From assembly GCF_000473045.1 (NCBI RefSeq), contig NZ_AXAY01000047.1, positions 1-47,642 of the forward strand: 47,642 nt of DNA, in the 5' to 3' direction. The first letter of the stretch is position 1. Each line of letters opens with the position of its first letter. The notes under the pieces were generated by a model that was given only the letters and a program-made list of their open reading frames with translations, had not been told where the DNA came from and did no database searches. The stretch comes from Bradyrhizobium sp. WSM3983. GTDB lineage: Bacteria > Pseudomonadota > Alphaproteobacteria > Rhizobiales > Xanthobacteraceae. This document shows positions 14,915-22,952 of the stretch, one piece after another. Made by a program: the position numbers and the translations under genes.

Positions 14915-14972
14915 CGCACTAACACATGCTCCGGCCGGTTTTGCGCATAAGTCGCAAATTGGGGCGAACTGG

Positions 14973-17177
14973 ATGGACCGACTTCTCATGGATTCCGCGC
15001 AAGCTGTTGAAACGAAAGAGAAAGCAACGGAAGCCGAGGGCCTGCCGGCGATCGCCACAAGCCCGGAGCGATTCATCAATCGCGAGCTCTCCTGGCTGCA
15101 CTTCAACCGCCGCGTCCTGGAGGAATCGGTCAATCCCAGCCACCCCGTGCTGGAGCGGGTGCGATTCCTGTCGATTTCGGCGAATAACCTCGATGAATTC
15201 TTCATGGTTCGCGTCGCCGGCATCAAGGCGCAGGTGCGCGAGGGCATTGCCGAGCGCGCCCCCGATGGCCTCACGCCATCCGAGCAGCTCGCGCTGATCA
15301 ACCGCACCGTCTCGCAGCTCGCCGGCGATCAGCATGCGATCTGGGCCGGTTTGCGCGGCACGCTCGCCGGCGTCGGCATCGTGCTGGTCGACGGCAAGGA
15401 CGTCACCAAGGCGGAGCGGACCTGGCTCGAGGACTATTTCCTCAACAACGTGTTCCCGCTGCTGACGCCGCTGGCGATCGACCCGGCCCACCCCTTCCCG
15501 TTCATCCCGAGCCTCGGCTTCACCATCGCACTCCAGCTCACGCGCGAAGCCGACGGCAAGCCAATGAACGCGCTGATCCGCATGCCCGGCAAGATCGACC
15601 GCTTCATCCGCCTGCCGGCCGAGGGCAAGGTCCGCCTGATCTCGCTGGAGCAGGCGACGAGCCTGTTCATCAACCGCCTGTTCCCCGGCTACAGTCTCCA
15701 CGGCCAGGGAGCCTTCCGCATCATCCGCGACTCCGAGCTCGAAATCGAAGAAGAGGCCGAAGATCTCGTCCGCCTGTTCGAGACCGCGCTGAAGCGCCGC
15801 CGCCGCGGATCGGTGATCCGGCTTGAGATCGACGCCAAGATGCCGGAGGAGCTGCGCAGCTTCGTGCAGCACGCGCTATCGGCAGCCGACGACGAGGTGT
15901 TCCTGGTCGACGGCGTGCTCGCCATGAACGAGCTGTCGCAGCTCACCCGTCTCGACCGGCCCGACCTCGAATTCACTCCTTACGTGCCGCGCCATCCCGA
16001 GCGCGTACGCGAGCATGGCGGCGACATCTTCGCCGCCATTCGTCAGAAGGACCTGATCGTCCATCACCCCTACGAATCCTTCGACGTGGTGGTGCAGTTC
16101 CTGCAACAGGCCGCGCGCGATCCTGACGTCGTCGCGATCAAGCAGACGCTCTACCGCACCTCCAACAACTCACCGATCGTGCGTGCGCTGGCGGAAGCGG
16201 CCGAAGCCGGCAAATCCGTCACCGCGCTGATCGAATTGAAGGCGCGCTTCGACGAGGAGGCCAACATCCGCTGGGCACGCGACCTCGAACGCGCGGGCGT
16301 GCAGGTCGTCTACGGCTTCCTCGAACTGAAGACGCACGCGAAACTCTCGATGGTGGTGCGCCGCGAGGGCGGCAGTCTCACCACTTACGTCCATACCGGC
16401 ACCGGCAACTATCATCCGGTCACCGCGCGTATTTATACGGACCTCTCCTACTTCACCTCGGATCCGACCATCGGCCGCGACGCCGCGCGCGTGTTCAACT
16501 TCATCACGGGCTACGCCGCACCGAGCGATCTGGAAAAGATGGCGGTGTCGCCGCTGACCCTGCGCAAGCGCATCATCGAACACATCCAGGGCGAGACCGA
16601 ACACGCGCGTCACGGCAAGCCCGGCGCGGTCTGGATGAAGATGAATGCGCTGGTCGACCCCGATATCATCGACGCGCTCTATGAGGCGTCACAGGCTGGT
16701 GTCCAGGTCGAGCTCGTGGTGCGCGGTATCTGCTGCCTGCGTCCCGGCATTCCCGGCCTGTCCGAGAACATCCGCGTCAAGTCGATCATCGGACGCTTCC
16801 TGGAACACGGCCGAATCTACTGCTTCGGCATGGGCCAGGGCCTGCCGAGCGCGAAAGCGGCTGTGTATATCTCGTCCGCCGATATGATGCCGCGCAACCT
16901 CGACCGCCGCGTCGAGGTGCTGTGCCCGCTGCAAAATCCCACGGTGCATCAGCAGGTTCTCGAACAGATCATGGTCGCGAACCTGAAGGACAATGAGCAG
17001 AGCTGGCAATTGTTGCCGGACGGGTCCTCAACGCGTATGAAGACCGCGAAAGGCGAGGAGCCTTTCAACGTGCACAACTACTTCATGACAAATCCGAGTC
17101 TGTCTGGCCGTGGAAAGTCGCTCAAGGAATCCTCGCCGCGCCGTCTCACGCGCCGGAACGAACGCCATCAGTCCTGA
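14973..17177 (+). CDS. ppk1: Polyphosphate kinase 1
   Basis: 734 residues (or 729 from the ATG at 14988). It makes inorganic polyphosphate from ATP at the membrane face. Family start RFINRELSWLHFNRRVLEES. The autophosphorylated His is His455 in LKTHAKLSMVVRREGG, and the second catalytic His is His612 in FLEHGRIYCFGMGQG. RVFNFITGY and the C-terminal phospholipase-D-like halves are intact, and length is normal. It is followed 15 bases later by ppx, so the polymer-making and polymer-degrading enzymes share a transcript. A PhoB-like box lies upstream. Confidence 0.98.
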   Translation: MDRLLMDSAQAVETKEKATEAEGLPAIATSPERFINRELSWLHFNRRVLEESVNPSHPVLERVRFLSISANNLDEFFMVRVAGIKAQVREGIAERAPDGLTPSEQLALINRTVSQLAGDQHAIWAGLRGTLAGVGIVLVDGKDVTKAERTWLEDYFLNNVFPLLTPLAIDPAHPFPFIPSLGFTIALQLTREADGKPMNALIRMPGKIDRFIRLPAEGKVRLISLEQATSLFINRLFPGYSLHGQGAFRIIRDSELEIEEEAEDLVRLFETALKRRRRGSVIRLEIDAKMPEELRSFVQHALSAADDEVFLVDGVLAMNELSQLTRLDRPDLEFTPYVPRHPERVREHGGDIFAAIRQKDLIVHHPYESFDVVVQFLQQAARDPDVVAIKQTLYRTSNNSPIVRALAEAAEAGKSVTALIELKARFDEEANIRWARDLERAGVQVVYGFLELKTHAKLSMVVRREGGSLTTYVHTGTGNYHPVTARIYTDLSYFTSDPTIGRDAARVFNFITGYAAPSDLEKMAVSPLTLRKRIIEHIQGETEHARHGKPGAVWMKMNALVDPDIIDALYEASQAGVQVELVVRGICCLRPGIPGLSENIRVKSIIGRFLEHGRIYCFGMGQGLPSAKAAVYISSADMMPRNLDRRVEVLCPLQNPTVHQQVLEQIMVANLKDNEQSWQLLPDGSSTRMKTAKGEEPFNVHNYFMTNPSLSGRGKSLKESSPRRLTRRNERHQS

Positions 17178-17192
17178 CCGGAGAACTTTGTC

Positions 17193-18695
17193 GTGAAACG
17201 GCCGCGCAAGCGTGGCGCTAGCGTCGCGGTCATCGACATCGGCTCCAACTCTGTTCGTCTCGTCGTCTACGAGGGACTGACACGGAGCCTGATTCCGATC
17301 TTCAACGAGAAGACGCTATGCGGCCTCGGACGCGAGGTGCAGAGCACGGGCCTGCTTGCACCCGATGCCGTCGACAAGGCGCTGACCTCGCTCAGGCGCT
17401 TCCGCGCGTTGTGCCGCGTAATGCAGGTCGGCCGCGTGTTCGCGATCGCGACCGCCGCCTGCCGCGACGCTTCCAACGGCCCCGACTTCATCGCGAAAGC
17501 CGAGCGCATCTGCGCCGTGAAGATCGAGATCCTGTCGGGACCGCGCGAAGCGAAGCTGTCGGCGCTCGGCGTGATCTCGGGCATTCATCATCCCGACGGC
17601 ATCGTCGGCGATCTCGGCGGCGGTTCTCTCGAACTGATCGACGTTCGCAGGAACAGCGTGCGCAGCGGGGTGACGCTGCCGCTTGGTGGCCTCGCGCTGC
17701 AGGACCTCGCCCACAAATCGCTCAAGCGCGCCGACCGCATCGTACGCGAGGCAATCGACGAGGTGCCGCAGCTTGCCGCCGGTCGCGGCCGCACCTTCTA
17801 CGCCGTCGGCGGCACCTGGCGCGCGCTCGCGCGCATCCACATCATCCAGAGCGGCTATCCGCTCCAGGTGATGCACGGTTATTCCATTTCTGCTGCTGAA
17901 GCGCTCGATTTTTCACGCCGGCTGCGGCGCCTCGCCGCCGTCGACATGCTCGCCGACATCGAGGTCGTCGCGGATGCGCGGCGCCCTCTCCTCACCTACG
18001 CAGCGCTGGTGCTCGAGCACATTATCCGGGTCGCAAAACCCAAGACGATCGTGTTCTCGACGTTCGGCGTGCGCGAGGGCCTGCTGCACGAGAAGCTGCC
18101 CGACTCCGAGCGCAACAAGGACGGGCTGATCTGCGCCGCCGAAGAGCTGAACCAGCTCTTGTCACGCTCGGCTAAGCACGCCCGCGAACTGATTGCCTGG
18201 ACCGATCGTCTGGCGCGTGTGGTGAAGCTGCGCGAGACCGAGGAAGACCGCCGCCTCCGTCACACCGCCTGTCTGCTTTCCGACATCGGCTGGCGTGTCC
18301 ACCCCGACCATCGCGGCGAGCAGACGCTGAGCCTCGTGGTCAACGCCAATTTCGGCGCGATCGACCATCGTGAGCGCGCCTTCGTCGGCCTGTCGGTGTT
18401 CTATCGCTATGCCGGCTTGAGCCAAGAGAACCAGCCGCCGCTGACCGTGCAGGAACTGCTGACGCCGGCGCAGCTCGAACGCGCCCGCCTCCTTGGCGCG
18501 GCGTTCCGTGTCGCGCATCTGATCTCGGCGGCGCGCCCGGGCGTGCTGCCGGCCACGCATTTCCGCAGCCAGACGCGCAATCTGATGCTGGTGTTCGAGC
18601 ACAGGCTCGGCGATCTCGTCGCCGACCGCGTCGGCAGCCGTTTCAAGCAGCTCGCCCGCCTGATCGGGCGATCCGGTTCGATCGTTCGGCGTTAG
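17193..18695 (+). CDS. ppx: Exopolyphosphatase (Ppx/GppA family)
   Basis: 500 residues from GTG. It removes phosphate from the end of polyphosphate chains and may also act on pppGpp. The ASKHA-fold phosphate loops are clear: IDIGSNSVRLVVYEG near residue 15 and GDLGGGSLELIDV near 137. The C-terminal half is the HD-like helical domain (RHTACLLSDIGWRVHPDHRG). It is the second gene of ppk-ppx, 15 bases after ppk. It converges with terC, with a 13-base perfect palindrome just after its stop. Confidence 0.96.
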   Translation: MKRPRKRGASVAVIDIGSNSVRLVVYEGLTRSLIPIFNEKTLCGLGREVQSTGLLAPDAVDKALTSLRRFRALCRVMQVGRVFAIATAACRDASNGPDFIAKAERICAVKIEILSGPREAKLSALGVISGIHHPDGIVGDLGGGSLELIDVRRNSVRSGVTLPLGGLALQDLAHKSLKRADRIVREAIDEVPQLAAGRGRTFYAVGGTWRALARIHIIQSGYPLQVMHGYSISAAEALDFSRRLRRLAAVDMLADIEVVADARRPLLTYAALVLEHIIRVAKPKTIVFSTFGVREGLLHEKLPDSERNKDGLICAAEELNQLLSRSAKHARELIAWTDRLARVVKLRETEEDRRLRHTACLLSDIGWRVHPDHRGEQTLSLVVNANFGAIDHRERAFVGLSVFYRYAGLSQENQPPLTVQELLTPAQLERARLLGAAFRVAHLISAARPGVLPATHFRSQTRNLMLVFEHRLGDLVADRVGSRFKQLARLIGRSGSIVRR

Positions 18696-18724
18696 TTCAC
18701 CTCTCCCCAGCGGGGAGAGGTGAA
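18696..18724. repeat. Perfect 13-base palindrome between ppx and terC
   Basis: TTCACCTCTCCCC (18696-18708), AGC loop, GGGGAGAGGTGAA (18712-18724), directly after the ppx stop. The same word GTTCACCTCTCCCCAGCGGG recurs at 42221, so this is a member of a dispersed repeat family. It could terminate transcription from both sides, but it has no T-run. Confidence 0.8.
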
Positions 18725-18745
18725 GCACCTCTTCCTCGCAGGAGA

Positions 18746-19606
18746 TTATTCCGCCGAGACCTTGGCATGCTGTTCGGGGGCCTCGAGCGCGGCCTGGCTC
18801 AGGCTGCGCCGGCGCCAGATCGAGCCGACCAGCAGCACGACGACGACACCAAGCGCGGCGCAGAGATATTCGGCGCCTCCGCCGCCATGGGCGAATTGTG
18901 GCGGGATGTGCAAGCTGCCGAGCATCCTGTCCAGCGAGGCGCCGAGCGGACCTTCGGATAGCGTGTGCAGCTTCGGCGCGATGCCGGGATCGGTCGCGAT
19001 CACCTCGCCCGCGATCCAGCCGAGCAGCGCCGCACCGGCCCAGACCAGGATCGGCAGTTTCGAGAGCAGCGCCATGATCAGCGCCGCACCAGCGACGATC
19101 AGGGGCACGCTGATGGCAAGGCCGAGCACCAGCAGCGGCACGCTGCCGTTGGCGGCCGCGGCAACCGCAATGACGTTGTCGAGGCTCATGACGATGTCGG
19201 CGACGACGACGATCTGCACCGCCTGCCACAGATGCGAGGCCGACTCGACGCCGTCCTCGTCCTCGTTTTCCGGCACCAGCAGCTTGGCCGCGATCACGAT
19301 CAGCGCGAGCCCGCCGACCAGCTTGAGGTACGGCAGCGCCATCAGGCTCGCGACGATGCCGGTAAAGATGATCCGCAGCAGCACCGCCGCGCCCGCGCCG
19401 AGCACCATGCCCCACAGCCGGTGCCGCGGCTTGAGGCCGCGGCAGGCGAGCGCGATCACCAGCGCGTTGTCGCCGGACAAAAGGATGTTGATCCAGATGA
19501 TCTTGCCGACCGCAATCCAGAAGGTCGGCTCGGCCATCTCATTGCGGAACTGGGTGAAGAATGCCCCGATCGTGGCGGGATCGAAGATCTGCCAGAGCCA
19601 GTTCAC
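18746..19606 (-). CDS. TerC-family integral membrane protein
   Basis: 286 residues with about seven to eight hydrophobic helices. The two family motifs are present: SGDNALV (Asp46 in GDN) in an early helix and SLDNVIAV (141-148), inverted copies that line a metal path. Members of this family (TerC, Alx, MeeF/MeeY) are linked to manganese export to secreted enzymes and to tellurite or pH response; Mn handling is the best guess. The acidic loop PENEDEDGVES (112-122) is cytoplasmic or periplasmic by topology. It is 44 bases downstream of ndk on the same strand. No yybP-ykoY riboswitch is visible, as there is no room for one. Confidence 0.93.
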   Translation of the reverse strand: MNWLWQIFDPATIGAFFTQFRNEMAEPTFWIAVGKIIWINILLSGDNALVIALACRGLKPRHRLWGMVLGAGAAVLLRIIFTGIVASLMALPYLKLVGGLALIVIAAKLLVPENEDEDGVESASHLWQAVQIVVVADIVMSLDNVIAVAAAANGSVPLLVLGLAISVPLIVAGAALIMALLSKLPILVWAGAALLGWIAGEVIATDPGIAPKLHTLSEGPLGASLDRMLGSLHIPPQFAHGGGGAEYLCAALGVVVVLLVGSIWRRRSLSQAALEAPEQHAKVSAE

Positions 19607-19650
19607 AATCAGTCCTTTCGCCCCGTCGACTTAACTTATCGGCTGACAGC

Positions 19651-20073
19651 TCAGCCGACGATCTCGTTGCCCGAGAAGAACTGCGCGATCTCGATCGCGG
19701 CGGTCTCCGGGGCGTCCGAGCCGTGGGCGGAGTTCTCGCCGATCGACTTTGCGTAGAGCTTGCGGATGGTGCCGTCGGCCGCCTTGGACGGATCGGTCGC
19801 GCCCATGGCGTCGCGGTACTTGGCGATCGCGCCCTCGGCTTCCAGCACCTGGACCACGACCGGGCCGGAGGTCATGAACTCGACGAGCTCGCCGAAGAAC
19901 GGGCGGGCCTTGTGGACGGCGTAGAACGTCTCGGCCTGTTCCTTGGTCATGCGGATGCGCTTCTGCGCGACGATGCGCAGGCCCGCCTTCTCGATCACGG
20001 CGTTCACGGCGCCGGTCAGGTTACGCGCGGTCGCGTCGGGCTTGATGATCGAGAAAGTGCGTTCGATGGCCAT
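19651..20073 (-). CDS. ndk: Nucleoside diphosphate kinase
   Basis: 140 residues, full length. It equalises nucleoside triphosphate pools by phosphate transfer through a His. Start MAIERTFSIIKPDATARNLT is canonical; the frame extends to 20145 without support. The active-site His lies in the family motif here read as RDAMGATDPSKAADGTIRKL, then KSIGENSAHGSDAPETAAIE, whose NSAHGSD supplies the phospho-His. It is followed by terC on the same strand. Confidence 0.97.
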   Translation of the reverse strand: MAIERTFSIIKPDATARNLTGAVNAVIEKAGLRIVAQKRIRMTKEQAETFYAVHKARPFFGELVEFMTSGPVVVQVLEAEGAIAKYRDAMGATDPSKAADGTIRKLYAKSIGENSAHGSDAPETAAIEIAQFFSGNEIVG

Positions 20074-20382
20074 GATCTTGTCCTTGAAGAGAAAAAGGTG
20101 GTTCGGAGTTGCGGGGCTTATATCGGCGCCTTCGCGATCCGGCAAGCGACCGCCGGAACGGCCTCACGGGCGCTTCGCCGCAGGTCAGGAGCCGGATTCC
20201 AACATGGATTACAACGATTTCACGCAGATGAACTCAATCTGAAGGCTCTGTCAGGGTTTGGTTCAGCCTCGCTGGCCTAACGTCAGGTCCATCGAGACCA
20301 AAGCCTTCCCCTGAGGTGGAGCGTTTCGGCGGCCTTTCCATCGACGCGATTGCCCCGCGCCGGCAGTTTTGAGGAGATCACC
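20074..20382. other. Divergent intergenic region, ndk / secreted protein gene
   Basis: 309 bases with no credible gene on either strand. It should hold the ndk promoter (minus) and that of the secreted protein at 20383 (plus). Only a 12-codon frame near 20204 is seen, which I do not accept. No clear promoter boxes were recognised. Confidence 0.5.
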
Positions 20383-20643
20383 ATGTTGAGGAAACTTTCG
20401 CTCGCTGCAGTCGCCGCGGTCGCGCTGGGCGCCGCGCTGGCCCCCACCTCCGCCTCCGCTCACTGGCATGGCGGTGGCTGGGGCTGGCACGGCGGTGGCG
20501 GCTGGCATCACGGCGGCTGGGGCTGGGGCAGACCGCGATTCTACGCCGCCCCCGTCTCCTATGGTTATGGCGGCTGCTATGTGCGCCGGCTGGTCCCGAC
20601 CCCTTGGGGACCCCGCTGGCGGCTGATCAACCGCTGCTACTGA
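20383..20643 (+). CDS. Small secreted Gly/His/Trp-rich protein
   Basis: 86 residues. A clear signal peptide (MLRKLSLAAVAAVALGAALA, then PTSASA before the cut) leads to a mature part made of HWHGGGWGWHGGGGWHHGGW, followed by a Tyr/Pro part and two Cys residues (GGCYVRRL and NRCY) that could form a disulfide. GAGGAG lies 6-7 bases before the ATG. Such His/Gly/Trp-rich exported proteins are frequent in Rhizobiales, but their role is unknown; metal binding by the His clusters is a guess. Two tandem hairpins follow the gene. Confidence 0.88.
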   Translation: MLRKLSLAAVAAVALGAALAPTSASAHWHGGGWGWHGGGGWHHGGWGWGRPRFYAAPVSYGYGGCYVRRLVPTPWGPRWRLINRCY

Positions 20644-20676
20644 GCCCGGCAGCACCTTCCTAAATAACCTTCCAGA

Positions 20677-20699
20677 GGTACCGTTCCCCCTGCGGTACC
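20677..20699 (+). terminator. First hairpin after the secreted protein gene
   Basis: GGTACCG (20677-20683) pairs with CGGTACC (20693-20699) over a C-rich 9-base loop, followed by TTCC. It is the weaker of two tandem hairpins; it may protect the mRNA 3' end and need not stop transcription. Confidence 0.45.
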
Positions 20700-20709
20700 T
20701 TCCAAGAGA

Positions 20710-20745
20710 GGCCCCGGCGTTCCCCCCCGCCGGGGCCTTGCCTTT
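20710..20745 (+). terminator. Intrinsic terminator after the secreted protein gene
   Basis: Ten-base perfect GC stem GGCCCCGGCG (20710-20719) with CGCCGGGGCC (20728-20737), 8-base loop, followed by TTGCCTTT. It lies about 70 bases after the stop codon. Confidence 0.75.
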
Positions 20746-20869
20746 GAGCAGATACGGCGAATTCATACAATCTTTACTAGAATGTCGGGCATCCCCAACT
20801 CCGGACGAAACATTTTGGGGACCAATGACTTGGTACCGTGTCGTTACTTCAAAAACACGGAACCCCGCG

Positions 20870-21043
20870 ATGGCTGGCCCTTTTGCCAATGACAGCGAAC
20901 AGATCGACCGGCGCACCTGCCGCTCGATTTGCGATGCCGTGGGCGAACGGCTTCAGCAGAGCCTTCGTCCCGAACCCCGGCTCCCGACGCATCTCGAGCA
21001 GCTGATGGACGAGTTGAGGAAGCGCGAGCGCGAGTCCCACTAA
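20870..21043 (+). CDS. Hypothetical 57-residue helical protein
   Basis: The product begins MAGPFANDSEQIDRRTCRSI and continues with CDAVGERLQQSLRPEPRLPT and HLEQLMDELRKRERE. It is hydrophilic and helical, with two Cys. I take the ATG at 20870; an in-frame ATG at 20825 would add 15 residues of less likely sequence. It sits 46 bases upstream of the ABC-F gene on the same strand and may share its transcript. Codon use supports coding. I do not recognise the family. Confidence 0.7.
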   Translation: MAGPFANDSEQIDRRTCRSICDAVGERLQQSLRPEPRLPTHLEQLMDELRKRERESH

Positions 21044-21089
21044 CGAAAAATCGGGTTGCGTTTGATCTCGCCTGCGGTGACAAGGCCGC

Positions 21090-22952
21090 ATGCTCTCCAT
21101 CACCGACCTCTCCATCCGCCTCGCCGGACGCCTTCTGATCGACAGCAGCTCCGTGCAGATCACGCCCGGCTCGCGCGTCGGCATGGTCGGACGCAATGGC
21201 ACTGGCAAATCGACGCTGTTCAAGGTGATCCGCGGCGAGCTTGCGGCCGAGCACGGCTCGGTGACGCTGCCGCCGCGCTGGCGGGTTGGCAGCCTGGCGC
21301 AGGAAGCGCCGAACGGTCCCGAAAGCCTGATCTCGGTCGTGCTCAAGGCCGATCTCGAGCGCGACGCGCTGCTTCACGAAGCCGAGAGCGCCACCGACCC
21401 GCACCGGATCGCCGAGATCCAGACCCGGCTCGTCGACATCGACGCGCATTCGGCCCCGAGCCGCGCCGCTGCGATCCTGTCCGGCCTCGGTTTTTCCGCC
21501 GCCGACCAGCTGCGTCCCTGTGCCGAATTCTCCGGCGGCTGGCGCATGCGCGTCGCGCTGGCAGCGACGCTGTTCGCGGCGCCCGATCTGTTGCTCCTCG
21601 ACGAGCCAACCAACTATCTCGACCTCGAAGGCACGCTATGGCTCGAGGACCATCTCGCGCATTATCCGCGCACGGTGATCGTAATCAGCCACGACCGCGA
21701 TCTCCTTGAAAGCTCGGTGGACCAGATCCTGCATCTGGAGCGCGGCAAGCTCACGCTCTACAAGGGTGCCTATTCCTCCTTCGAGGAGCAGCGCGCCGCG
21801 CGTGAGCTACTCGACGCCAAGCAGGTCAAGCGCCAGGAAGCCGAACGCGCGCACCTGCAAGCCTTCGTCGACCGCTTCAAGGCCAAGGCCTCCAAGGCGC
21901 GGCAGGCCCAATCACGCGTCAAGATGCTGGAACGGCTGAAGCCGATCCGGGCGCTGGTGACGGAGGACGTGCGCGAGATCACGTTCCCGGCGCCGGAAAA
22001 AATTCTGTCGCCGCCGATCATCGCCGTCGACAACGCCTCCGTCGGCTACGATCCGGCAACGCCGGTGCTCAGCCGCGTGACGCTGCGCATCGACAATGAT
22101 GACCGCATTGCTCTGCTGGGCGCCAACGGCAACGGCAAGTCGACACTCGTCAAACTGCTCGCTGCGCGTCTCGCCCCGTTCTCCGGCAAGGTGACGCGCG
22201 CGGACAAGCTGTCGATCGCCTATTTCGCGCAACATCAGCTTGACGAACTGAACGAGGACGCCTCGGCCTACGACCATATCCGCAAGCTGATGGGCGATGC
22301 GCCCGAGGCGAAAGTGCGGGCACGCGCCGGCGCGATCGGCTTCTCCGGCAAGGCGGCCGATACCAAGGCGGGCAAACTCTCGGGCGGCGAGAAGGCGCGG
22401 CTGCTGTTGGGGCTTGCCACCTTCTTCGGCCCCAACATGATCATCCTGGACGAGCCGACCAACCATCTCGACATCGACAGCCGCGCAGCCCTGGCAGAGG
22501 CGATCAACGAATTTCCCGGCGCGATCATCATGGTCTCGCACGACCGCTATCTGATCGAGGCCTGCGCCGACCAGCTCTGGATCGTCGCCGACCGCACCGT
22601 GACCAATTACGACGGCGACCTCGACGAGTACCGCCGTCTGGTGCTGTCCTCGCGCAACGGCGAGCCCGCGCCGCGCGAACGCAGCGCCGCGAGCGAGAAG
22701 CCGCAGCGCCCGAAATCGGACAATCGCGGCTCGCTGAAGAAGCGCATCGCGGAAGCCGAATCCGAGATCGCCCGCGTCACCGACATCATTGCCAAGATCG
22801 ACACCGCTCTCGCCCTGCCCGACATTTTCACACGCGACCCCAAGCAGGCCGCGCAACTGTCGAAGGCGCGTGCCAATGCGGCCGACGCGCTGGCCCGCGC
22901 GGAAGAGCAGTGGCTCGAGGCAAGCGCGCAGTTCGACGAGGCGGCGACCTAG
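21090..22952 (+). CDS. ABC-F family ATPase (ribosome-associated type)
   Basis: 620 residues with two ABC ATPase domains and no membrane segments. Domain 1: Walker A GRNGTGKST (34-42), signature FSGGWRMR, Walker B LLLLDEPTNYLDLEG. Then a linker rich in Lys, Arg and Ala (the P-site tRNA interaction motif region, about residues 240-290: RFKAKASKARQAQSRVK). Domain 2: GANGNGKST, LSGGEKARLLLG, IILDEPTNHLDIDS. A charged coiled-coil C-terminus (about 545-620) is like that of Uup. Such proteins act on the ribosome in translation quality control or antibiotic protection. Its TAG stop shares the palindrome CTAG with the opposite hlyD stop. Confidence 0.95.
   Translation: MLSITDLSIRLAGRLLIDSSSVQITPGSRVGMVGRNGTGKSTLFKVIRGELAAEHGSVTLPPRWRVGSLAQEAPNGPESLISVVLKADLERDALLHEAESATDPHRIAEIQTRLVDIDAHSAPSRAAAILSGLGFSAADQLRPCAEFSGGWRMRVALAATLFAAPDLLLLDEPTNYLDLEGTLWLEDHLAHYPRTVIVISHDRDLLESSVDQILHLERGKLTLYKGAYSSFEEQRAARELLDAKQVKRQEAERAHLQAFVDRFKAKASKARQAQSRVKMLERLKPIRALVTEDVREITFPAPEKILSPPIIAVDNASVGYDPATPVLSRVTLRIDNDDRIALLGANGNGKSTLVKLLAARLAPFSGKVTRADKLSIAYFAQHQLDELNEDASAYDHIRKLMGDAPEAKVRARAGAIGFSGKAADTKAGKLSGGEKARLLLGLATFFGPNMIILDEPTNHLDIDSRAALAEAINEFPGAIIMVSHDRYLIEACADQLWIVADRTVTNYDGDLDEYRRLVLSSRNGEPAPRERSAASEKPQRPKSDNRGSLKKRIAEAESEIARVTDIIAKIDTALALPDIFTRDPKQAAQLSKARANAADALARAEEQWLEASAQFDEAAT

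Noticed and set aside
19607..19650. Possible manganese riboswitch before terC
   Set aside because: Only 44 bases separate ndk from terC, too short for a yybP-ykoY aptamer.
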